Part shown: in pieces, positions 1-6,284 of the stretch
How positions within the stretch are numbered: the first letter of the stretch is position 1
How the letters are laid out: each line of letters starts with the position of its first letter
Source: Lactovum sp047974165
GTDB lineage: Bacteria; Bacillota; Bacilli; Lactobacillales; Streptococcaceae
Assembly (NCBI GenBank): GCA_047974165.1
Contig: JBKECB010000048.1
Coordinates: forward strand, 1 to 12,086
Reading direction: 5' to 3'
Length of the DNA stretch: 12,086 nucleotides
Translations under genes and position numbers: made by a program
Notes under the pieces: model-generated
The model's input: the letters and a program-made list of their open reading frames with translations, nothing else
What the model was told of the DNA's origin: nothing
Databases searched by the model: none

Positions 1-21
1 AGAAAGTTATTTGATTTAATT

Positions 22-807
22 TTAAGAGTTAATATCAGTCCATAAAATAATTGAATCACTAGGATTATTCATATCAACTTCCATCGGATTAATCACAAAA
101 CCTGCCGCATTTCCAAATTCATTTTTTCCATATTGGGGATCTAAAAGTTGAGAAATTTTCAGAGCATGGACTTGACCTCGATTTTCTTTAAAACTCGTGG
201 TCAACATTGGGTTATTGTACCACAAGGCAAAACTATCAAGAGTGTCAAAAATCGGAACGTATTCCTTACCATCTTGTGCTTGTAAAACTGTAAATGCACG
301 GTAAATATCTTCAGTATTTGGATAGACACCTAATATCAAAGGAATATAATAATTTTTTTCTAATTTTGGAGCTTTTGCATTTTCTTCATTAACAACAGCA
401 TTGATCATCTTACTATTATTATCTAAAAATTCATTCAAACGCTCTTTATTGAAGTAGAAAAGATTGTCTGAAGCAGTCTGCTCAGTAACTTTTAAATTAA
501 AGGCAATCGTATCCATTTCTGTTGGTAGAAATGCCTGCCAAAAAATATTAAGTGAGACTGCATTCCAAGTTATATTTTCAGGAGGATTGGACAAAGAGTT
601 CATAAAGATTTTCCAATCCTCTTCTGTCGTAAATACAGGTAAAACTTTATGCCCTTGCATATCAATTGAAAAAAGTGGATTAGGTGCAATTATCTCAGAA
701 GTTAATAAAAGAATTGTTAAGTTTAAATCATAGAGAAAGTCACCTTGATTTTTAATACATTCACGGAACTGTGTATCTAAGTTAGGATTAAGATTAAATT
801 CTGTCAT
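22..807 (-). CDS. SseB-like protein with two SseB-type halves
   Basis: The predicted protein is about 261 aa, with no signal peptide or membrane segment, so it is probably cytoplasmic. It reads as two related halves. Each has a short hydrophobic strand followed by a motif typical of the SseB N-terminal domain: 'KVLPVFTTEEDWKIFM' in the first half and 'EYVPIFDTLDSFALWY' in the second. SseB-family proteins are poorly understood in Gram-positive bacteria; the name comes from an enterobacterial protein, and no biochemical role can be assigned here. The start is the ATG ending at 807, because a GGAG at 817-820 lies nine bases upstream. An in-frame TTG at 811-813 is only three bases from that GGAG and is unlikely to be used. 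The gene starts six bases after the pnp stop, so it is almost certainly cotranscribed with pnp. Family assignment is fairly confident; function is unknown. Confidence 0.75.
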   Translation of the reverse strand: MTEFNLNPNLDTQFRECIKNQGDFLYDLNLTILLLTSEIIAPNPLFSIDMQGHKVLPVFTTEEDWKIFMNSLSNPPENITWNAVSLNIFWQAFLPTEMDTIAFNLKVTEQTASDNLFYFNKERLNEFLDNNSKMINAVVNEENAKAPKLEKNYYIPLILGVYPNTEDIYRAFTVLQAQDGKEYVPIFDTLDSFALWYNNPMLTTSFKENRGQVHALKISQLLDPQYGKNEFGNAAGFVINPMEVDMNNPSDSIILWTDINS

Positions 808-820
808 AGTCAATTACTCC
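805..820 (-). promoter_or_regulatory. Ribosome binding site deciding the start of the SseB-like gene
   Basis: GGAG (817-820 on the plus strand as ctcc) overlaps the last codons of pnp and lies nine bases before the ATG at 805-807. It sits only three bases from the alternative TTG at 811-813, so ATG is preferred. The overlap with pnp suggests translational coupling. Confidence 0.7.
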
Positions 821-3060
821 GGTCTTTTTGATGACATTTCTGAAAAGCCATTACTTTTATTTGATTTATTTTGATAAGGTTTACGATTGCCTGACTCAAA
901 CTTTTTTCCATTTCCATGACGACGCTCACGTGGACGACGCTCAGGCTCTACATAACCTTCAGGTTTCTCAATCAAAGCACGCATTGAAGCGTCTACACGT
1001 CCTTTTTCATCAATTTTTATGATTTTTACCTTGAGAATATCTCCCATCTTTACAAGATCATCAGGCTTTTCAACACGTGCCCATGCCATCTCTGAAACAT
1101 GAACCATTGCATCTACCTTACCAAAGAGATTTACAAATACACCAAACTTTTCAAGGCGAACAACTTTAGCTTCATAAATTTCACCTACTTTTGCCTCTCT
1201 TACAATCTCTTCGATAATCTCACGAGCACGATGAATTGAGTCTTGATCGTTTGAATAAATTGCTACTAATCCTTCATCATCAATATCAATAGCCACACCT
1301 GTTTCTTCGATAATTCCTTGAATTGTTTCGCCACCTTTACCGATTACAAGACGAATCTTTTCATAATCAATCATAAAGGACTCTATTTTTGGTGCCGCTG
1401 CTGTCAATTCTTGACGTGGCTCAGCAATACAATCTGTAATCACTTTAAGAATCTGCATTCTTGCTTCTTTTGCCTGTGCCAAAGCTTCTGTTAAAATTTC
1501 AGCTGTAATTCCTTGGATTTTAATATCCATCTGAAGAGCCGTGATACCATCTTTTGTTCCTGCAACTTTAAAGTCCATATCACCAAAGTGATCCTCAAGC
1601 CCTTGGATATCTGTCAGCACAGTATATTGCTCGCCATCTGAAATCAAGCCCATCGCAATTCCAGCAACTGGTGCTTTAATTGGAACACCTCCTGCCATTA
1701 GGGCAAGTGTTCCAGCACAGATAGAAGCCTGTGAAGAAGAACCATTAGACTCCCAAACATCGGCAACCAAACGGATGGCATAAGGAAACTCTTCATAGCT
1801 TGGTAAAACCTGCTCTAAAGCTCTCTCTCCTAAAGCTCCATGTCCTATCTCACGTCGGCCAGGTGCTCCATAACGACCTGTAGAACCCACTGAAAATTGA
1901 GGGAAGTTATAGTGATGTAAGAAACGCTTTTTATACTCTGGGTCAAGTCCATCAATAATCTGAGTTTCAGACATTGGAGCTAAAGTTAATGTCGAGTGAG
2001 CTTGGGTCTGTCCACGTGTAAATAAACCATCTCCATGTACAATATTTGTTGGAAGAAAATCAATTTGAGCATCTAGAGCACGGATTTCATCAATCTTACG
2101 ACCATCTGGGCGAACTTTTTCTTCGATAATTAAACGCCGAACTTCAGCATGCTCCATCTGCTCTAATATTTCAGACAAATCACGCATTATCAAGTCATAG
2201 TCTTCTGAGTCAGCGTATTTTTCCTCATAGTCTGAGATAACCTTATCTTTTACAGCTTGAGTTTCAGCTTCACGCTCTAACTTATCTGAATTTTTTACTG
2301 CCTGCTGAAGCTCAGCATTATATTTAGACTTTACCTCTGAAGCCAATGACTCATCAACTTGTAAAAGCTCAACTTCTGCTTTTTCCTTTCCAACCTTTGC
2401 TTGGATTTCTTTTTGGAAGCTAATTAATTCTTTAATCGCTTCATGACCTTTTAGAAGGGCTTCAAGCATAATTTCTTCTGAAAGTTCCTTTGCCCCTGAC
2501 TCAACCATATTAATTGCTTTTTCTGTTCCAGCAACAATCAAATCGAGTGAAGAATTTTTTCTTTGCTCTACTGTTGGATTAATAATAAATTCACCCTCCA
2601 GATAAGCAACCTCTACTCCAGCAATCGGACCATCAAAAGGAATATCAGAAACACAAAGTGAGAGTGATGAGCCAAACATAGCTGCCATCCTAGGACTTGC
2701 ATCTGCTTCATAGCTCAAGACTGTATTAATCACTTGAACTTCATTACGAAATCCTTCAGCAAACATTGGGCGAATTGGACGGTCAATCAAACGTGCAGTT
2801 AACGTCGCATCCGTTGATGGACGTGCTTCACGTTTCATAAAGCCTCCAGGAAAACGACCGGCTGCATAATACTTTTCATCATAATTTACCGTCAAAGGGA
2901 AGAAATCTCCTGTTGACATTTTTCCCATCGTAGAGGCTGTCAGTACAGTTGTATCTCCATAACGAATAACAACAGAACCATTGGCTTGTTTTGCAACTTC
3001 ACCTGTTTCTACTTTTAATTCACGACCCGCAAATTGCATCGAAAATACTTCTTTTGACAT
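814..3060 (-). CDS. pnp: Polyribonucleotide nucleotidyltransferase (PNPase)
   Basis: PNPase degrades RNA 3'-to-5' by phosphorolysis and can also synthesise tails from NDPs; it works as a cytoplasmic trimer. The 748-aa product has the full domain order: RNase PH domain 1 (about residues 5-210), a helical linker, RNase PH domain 2 (about 310-540), a KH domain with GKGG near 574-577, and an S1 domain (about 623-695). A short basic, Arg/Lys/Asn-rich tail follows. Catalytic-region motifs are intact: GRREIGHG near 401-408, the GSSS phosphate-binding motif near 440-443, and acidic residues in DHFGDMDFK near 490-498. The start is the ATG at 3058-3060 (MSKEVFSMQFAG), which matches the family N-terminus and has GGAG five bases upstream. 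An in-frame ATG seven codons earlier has no ribosome binding site. A dedicated promoter and structured leader precede it, and the SseB-like gene follows in the same operon. Confidence 0.97.
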   Translation of the reverse strand: MSKEVFSMQFAGRELKVETGEVAKQANGSVVIRYGDTTVLTASTMGKMSTGDFFPLTVNYDEKYYAAGRFPGGFMKREARPSTDATLTARLIDRPIRPMFAEGFRNEVQVINTVLSYEADASPRMAAMFGSSLSLCVSDIPFDGPIAGVEVAYLEGEFIINPTVEQRKNSSLDLIVAGTEKAINMVESGAKELSEEIMLEALLKGHEAIKELISFQKEIQAKVGKEKAEVELLQVDESLASEVKSKYNAELQQAVKNSDKLEREAETQAVKDKVISDYEEKYADSEDYDLIMRDLSEILEQMEHAEVRRLIIEEKVRPDGRKIDEIRALDAQIDFLPTNIVHGDGLFTRGQTQAHSTLTLAPMSETQIIDGLDPEYKKRFLHHYNFPQFSVGSTGRYGAPGRREIGHGALGERALEQVLPSYEEFPYAIRLVADVWESNGSSSQASICAGTLALMAGGVPIKAPVAGIAMGLISDGEQYTVLTDIQGLEDHFGDMDFKVAGTKDGITALQMDIKIQGITAEILTEALAQAKEARMQILKVITDCIAEPRQELTAAAPKIESFMIDYEKIRLVIGKGGETIQGIIEETGVAIDIDDEGLVAIYSNDQDSIHRAREIIEEIVREAKVGEIYEAKVVRLEKFGVFVNLFGKVDAMVHVSEMAWARVEKPDDLVKMGDILKVKIIKIDEKGRVDASMRALIEKPEGYVEPERRPRERRHGNGKKFESGNRKPYQNKSNKSNGFSEMSSKRPE

Positions 3061-3108
3061 TAATACTCCATCTATCTGCATTGGCAGAATTTATTTATTT
3101 ACGTAATT

Positions 3109-3161
3109 CTATACAAAGTACAACGTACAAGGTTCAAACTTAAACCCTCTACTTTGTTTAG
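3109..3161 (-). promoter_or_regulatory. Two-part stem-loop in the pnp leader
   Basis: Two 12-base arms (3109-3120 and 3150-3161, CTAAACAAAGTA against TACTTTGTATAG in the transcript) pair at 11 of 12 positions. They enclose a second hairpin at 3131-3146 (GGTTTAAGTTTGAACC). The structure lies between the predicted promoter and the pnp start, about 50 bases before the ATG, and lacks a U-tract, so it is not a terminator. In enterobacteria a double-stranded pnp leader is cut by RNase III and then processed by PNPase for autoregulation. A similar role here is inference from position and shape only. Confidence 0.5.
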
Positions 3162-3179
3162 AAAAACACGTATGTCTTT

Positions 3180-3207
3180 ATTATACAATAATCTAAGCAA
3201 TAAACAA
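3180..3207 (-). promoter_or_regulatory. Predicted pnp promoter
   Basis: A consensus -10 TATAAT lies at 3180-3185 on the minus strand, with a weak -35 TTGTTT at 3202-3207 and a 16-base spacer. It lies just downstream of the uppP terminator. Transcription would start near 3173, leaving a leader of roughly 110 bases that contains the stem-loop at 3109-3161. Confidence 0.55.
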
Positions 3208-3212
3208 AGACT

Positions 3213-3239
3213 AAACTAGGTCTATATCAGACCTAGTTT
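3213..3239 (-). terminator. Rho-independent terminator after uppP
   Basis: A perfect 11-bp inverted repeat (AAACTAGGTCT / AGACCTAGTTT) with a 5-base loop lies ten bases past the uppP stop. The minus strand then continues T-rich (AGTCTTTGTTT). It separates uppP from pnp transcription. Confidence 0.75.
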
Positions 3240-3248
3240 GTTCTTTCA

Positions 3249-4076
3249 TTAAAATCCAAGTACTGCTAAAAGGAGTAACAACATTCCTAAAGCAATACGA
3301 TACTTTCCAAATATTGAAAAATCATGTTTTTGCACAAAGGCAACAAGCCAGCGAATCGCTAACATTGAAACAGCAAAAGCAACTAAAGTTGCAATTAATA
3401 AAATAGAAATCTGATAAAGACCGAGACTATTTCCCTCAACAAAAAACTTAAAAATCTTTAAAGAACTTGCTCCAAACATAATTGGAATTCCCAAGAAAAA
3501 GCTAAACTCTGCACCAGCTGCACGTCCAACACCCAAAAGAAGAGCACCAACAATCGTTGCACCAGAGCGTGACGTTCCTGGAATCAATGCCAGTACTTGA
3601 AAAACACCAATAATCAGAGCCATACGATAGCTAATACGATGCACGCTTGTCACTGTAAACTTATGCCCTGGTACCCAGTAACGCTCAAGTACAATAAAAG
3701 CAACACCATAAATAATTAAAGTTACAGCAACTGGAATAAACTTATAGAAAATCTCATCCAACCAATCATTAAGTGGAAGACCAACCACTGCTGCCGGAAT
3801 ACAAGCAAGTAAAACTTTAAGCCATAAAATCCAAGTCTGTTGAACTTCTTTTTCAGTTTTTTGACTGGAAAAAGGGTTCAGCTTATTAAAATAAATCACC
3901 ACAACAGATAAAATTGCCCCTAGCTGTATAACAACATCAAACATCTCTTTAAAGGCAGCTGACTGACCAAAAGGCAAAAAGTGTTCAGCAATAATTAAAT
4001 GCCCTGTGGAAGATACAGGTAGCCACTCTGTAATTCCTTCTATAATTCCAAAAATAATCGCTTTTATAATATCCAT
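3249..4076 (-). CDS. uppP: Undecaprenyl-diphosphatase (UppP/BacA family)
   Basis: This is a polytopic membrane enzyme that removes a phosphate from undecaprenyl diphosphate, recycling the lipid carrier for peptidoglycan and wall polymer synthesis. Overexpression in other species gives bacitracin resistance. The 275-aa product has the two family signatures: EGITEWLPVSSTGH near residues 13-26, with the ExxxE glutamates and the Ser/His residues, and PGTSRSGAT near 166-174. Repeated hydrophobic segments run the length of the protein, and the length is normal for the family. Two adjacent ATGs occur. The second, at 4074-4076, is five bases from GGAG, like the other genes here, while the first is only two bases away, so the second is preferred. 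An extended -10 promoter lies just upstream and a hairpin terminator just downstream, so it is probably monocistronic, with some possible readthrough from dnaX. Confidence 0.96.
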   Translation of the reverse strand: MDIIKAIIFGIIEGITEWLPVSSTGHLIIAEHFLPFGQSAAFKEMFDVVIQLGAILSVVVIYFNKLNPFSSQKTEKEVQQTWILWLKVLLACIPAAVVGLPLNDWLDEIFYKFIPVAVTLIIYGVAFIVLERYWVPGHKFTVTSVHRISYRMALIIGVFQVLALIPGTSRSGATIVGALLLGVGRAAGAEFSFFLGIPIMFGASSLKIFKFFVEGNSLGLYQISILLIATLVAFAVSMLAIRWLVAFVQKHDFSIFGKYRIALGMLLLLLAVLGF

Positions 4077-4107
4077 CATATCTCCAACTTCTAAATAAAC
4101 TTTTTTT

Positions 4108-4137
4108 ATTATAGCATAAAATTTTTTTAATCTTGAA
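4108..4137 (-). promoter_or_regulatory. Extended -10 promoter for uppP
   Basis: TGCTATAAT on the minus strand (TATAAT at 4108-4113) is a perfect extended -10 element. A weak -35 TTCAAG lies at 4132-4137 with an 18-base spacer, overlapping the end of dnaX. Transcription would start near 4101, giving a leader of about 25 bases that contains the ribosome binding site. No terminator is visible between dnaX and this promoter. Confidence 0.6.
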
Positions 4138-5710
4138 TCTCTACAACCTTATCAGGAAAATGCTTATTTGCATAGTCAAGTAAATCAATCTCTTCTTTAA
4201 CTTCATGTCCAATTTCAGTTGTCTCATTATCAGAAGTTAAGTTTTCTTTTCTTGCTTCATACTCTTTTTTATAATCTTCCCGTAATTTCTTCCAGCGAAC
4301 CTGCGTTAAAATTAAGATTTCAGGTGAAAAACCACAGTGTTGCTCTAAAAATCTAGAAATAATTTCTGGAATATCACTTTCTGAAACGACTCTGTTAATC
4401 AAATTTTCTGCTTCCACAATCAAGATTATTGTTTTTTTCGTCACAACTGTTAACTTTATTGTCTTTTTCATCAATGCTTTATTGGATGGATTCGACATTG
4501 CTTCAATTAATTCTGGCCAAATACTGACAACCTGCTTCTTGTATTCCTTTTCCTTGACTGCACAATCCAATAAGTTTAAAATTTCATCTGATTCAATCTT
4601 ACGCTGCTGCTTCTTAATCTTTAACTTTTCAACTGAAGTTTGAGAAGCTGTAGAAGACATTATATTTACTGCTTGAGGAGTCTGAGGAAGGGAAAAATCA
4701 AGAAGACGCATTGTCATCACATCAGCAGCTACTTTTGTTTGACTTGTTTCCTTAATCATTTTTAATGAACCAATAACAATATCAATCCAAGCGTAAATTA
4801 AGTTAGACGAAATTTCCTGCTTTTCTACAAAAAGTAAGTCCTTCAACTCTCTTAAAAGATCTTCGGCAAAACGCAACATGTTCTTTCCTTCAGAAAAAGC
4901 TTGAGAGATTTTCTCAAGTGCACTTTCTCTATTCTTACTTGACAAAGCTTGAATATAATCCTTTAAAATCTCATCTGCAATTGCTCCAGTCACAAGAAAG
5001 GCATCTTTTTCTGTCAAATTACCCGCAGAAAAAGAAAGTACTTGATCAAGTAAACTAAGTGCATCACGCATTCCTCCCTCAGCTGAACGTGCAATTACCT
5101 CTAAGGCAGCAGGTTCATATTCAATTTTTTCATCTGCCAATACGGCTGCCAAATGAGTTGAAATATCTGAATTTGTAATTGACTTAAAATTAAAACGTTG
5201 AACACGAGAAATAATTGTTGCCGGAATTTTTTGTATTTCTGTGGTAGCTAAAATAAAAACAACATATTCTGTCGGCTCTTCTAACGTTTTTAAAAGGGCG
5301 TTAAAAGCTCCCTTTGACAGCATATGAACTTCATCAATGATATAAACCTTATACTTTGTTAAACTTGTTGTATAAGTCGATTTTTCACGAATTTCACGAA
5401 TCTCTTCCACTCCATTATTTGATGCTGCATCAAACTCTATAATATCTTCTAAACGTCCTGCTGTAATGGCAACACAAATATCACAAGAATTACAAGGCTC
5501 ACCTTGTGTTACTTGAGGGCAATTAATCGCTTTTGCAAATATTTTAGCTGCTGATGTTTTTCCTGTTCCTCTTGGTCCATTAAAAAGATAAGCATGCGAG
5601 ATTTGCTCATTAATAATTGCATTTTTTAAAGTAGTCGCTATAACTTCTTGTCCCACCATCTCATCAAACCTCTGAGAACGATACTTTCGATAAAGTGCTT
5701 GATAGACCAT
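4127..5710 (-). CDS. dnaX: DNA polymerase III subunit gamma/tau (clamp loader)
   Basis: DnaX is the ATPase of the clamp loader, which loads the beta sliding clamp and organises the replisome. The 527-aa product shows the AAA+ order: Walker A GPRGTGKT at 45-52, a four-cysteine zinc site (C64, C73, C76, C79), Walker B IIDEVHML at 124-131, an ISRVQRF arginine-finger region at 167-173 (many homologues have SRCQRF), and a sensor-II motif GGMRDALSL at 212-220. A long, Lys/Glu-rich C-terminal part follows, as expected for a full tau-type protein. I saw no classical in-frame A-AAA-AAG slippery heptamer in the Lys-rich C-terminal stretches I read, so there is no sign of a programmed gamma form, though I did not scan exhaustively. 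The start ATG is preceded by AAGGAG, which overlaps the stop of the upstream GAF gene nine bases away, indicating an operon and coupled translation. Confidence 0.97.
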   Translation of the reverse strand: MVYQALYRKYRSQRFDEMVGQEVIATTLKNAIINEQISHAYLFNGPRGTGKTSAAKIFAKAINCPQVTQGEPCNSCDICVAITAGRLEDIIEFDAASNNGVEEIREIREKSTYTTSLTKYKVYIIDEVHMLSKGAFNALLKTLEEPTEYVVFILATTEIQKIPATIISRVQRFNFKSITNSDISTHLAAVLADEKIEYEPAALEVIARSAEGGMRDALSLLDQVLSFSAGNLTEKDAFLVTGAIADEILKDYIQALSSKNRESALEKISQAFSEGKNMLRFAEDLLRELKDLLFVEKQEISSNLIYAWIDIVIGSLKMIKETSQTKVAADVMTMRLLDFSLPQTPQAVNIMSSTASQTSVEKLKIKKQQRKIESDEILNLLDCAVKEKEYKKQVVSIWPELIEAMSNPSNKALMKKTIKLTVVTKKTIILIVEAENLINRVVSESDIPEIISRFLEQHCGFSPEILILTQVRWKKLREDYKKEYEARKENLTSDNETTEIGHEVKEEIDLLDYANKHFPDKVVEIQD

Positions 5711-5719
5711 ACTCTCTCC

Positions 5720-6208
5720 TTAAAATAACTCAAAAAATTTAAAGTCTGTTGCTTGAGTTAAAATCTCAACAAACTCTTCAAGATATTTCTTATCAATCTC
5801 ATCATAAAAATCAACACAGTCAGCATCTAAATCTAAAACTGCAATAACTTTTTCATCCTTGATTATTGGTACAACAATCTCACTCATCGCACGTGAATCA
5901 CAAGAAATATAATTTTTATACTCCTTGACATTATCTACAATAATCGTCTCTGCTTGCTCAGCAGCCTCACCACAGACACCCTTTCCAATCTCAATCTCAA
6001 CACAACTTACGGAGCCTTGAAAGGGAGCTAGAATAAGTTTTTCACCATTATAGAGATAAAAACCTGTAAATATTTGATGAGCTAGTGAGTCCATCAATAG
6101 GGCTGAAGCATTGGATAAATTAGAAATTGTATAATTTTGTACTGTTAATAAATTTTTTAATTGAGCATTTATTTGCTCATAGCATTCAATTTTTTCTTGT
6201 TTTTTCAT
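5720..6208 (-). CDS. msrC: GAF-domain protein, probable free methionine-(R)-sulfoxide reductase
   Basis: This single GAF domain of 162 aa matches the free methionine-(R)-sulfoxide reductase family (E. coli MsrC/YebR), which reduces free Met-R-sulfoxide using cysteine thiols and thioredoxin. The three conserved cysteines sit in the family positions: GSVSC (C69), GKGVCG (C79) and YISCDS (C103). The family's SEIVVPI (109-115) and LDLDAD (125-130) motifs follow. All three cysteines are present, which favours an active enzyme over a degenerate GAF sensor, but activity is inferred. The protein is soluble, with no signal sequence. It lies nine bases upstream of dnaX in the same operon, an arrangement I recall from lactococci and streptococci. 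The ATG has no recognisable Shine-Dalgarno sequence; the promoter suggests a leaderless start. Confidence 0.85.
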   Translation of the reverse strand: MKKQEKIECYEQINAQLKNLLTVQNYTISNLSNASALLMDSLAHQIFTGFYLYNGEKLILAPFQGSVSCVEIEIGKGVCGEAAEQAETIIVDNVKEYKNYISCDSRAMSEIVVPIIKDEKVIAVLDLDADCVDFYDEIDKKYLEEFVEILTQATDFKFFELF

Positions 6209-6214
6209 ATTTTT

Positions 6215-6244
6215 ATTATATCAAAAATAAAGAGAGAATTTAAA
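6215..6244 (-). promoter_or_regulatory. Extended -10 promoter giving a predicted leaderless msrC-dnaX transcript
   Basis: TGATATAAT on the minus strand (TATAAT at 6215-6220) is a perfect extended -10. TTTAAA at 6239-6244 is a plausible -35 (4 of 6) with an 18-base spacer. Exactly six bases separate the -10 from the ATG at 6206-6208, so +1 falls on the A of the start codon. There is no Shine-Dalgarno between. The -35 abuts the terminator of the upstream adhesin gene. Confidence 0.6.
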
Positions 6245-6273
6245 AATACTCTAGCAAATGCTAAAGTATTTTT
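6242..6273 (-). terminator. Bidirectional-looking terminator after the FPKTG surface protein gene
   Basis: Stem arms 6242-6255 and 6260-6273 pair with a single mismatch (6251/6264) around a 4-base loop. A-rich bases lead in and T-rich bases follow on both strands. The hairpin is 11 bases past the stop of the 1450-aa adhesin gene. Confidence 0.8.
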
Positions 6274-6284
6274 TTAAACATGAA

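Noticed and set aside
464..733. Plus-strand reading frame of 89 codons
   Set aside because: It lies entirely opposite the SseB-like gene, has no ribosome binding site and no recognisable domain.
3061..3081. Upstream ATG that would add seven residues to PNPase
   Set aside because: There is no ribosome binding site before it, whereas the ATG at 3058-3060 has GGAG and matches the family N-terminus.
4250..4700. Programmed -1 frameshift in dnaX making a gamma form
   Set aside because: The A-rich stretches I read in the C-terminal part are not in the X-XXY-YYZ phase needed, for example TAT AAA AAA GAG near 4270. A full scan was not done.
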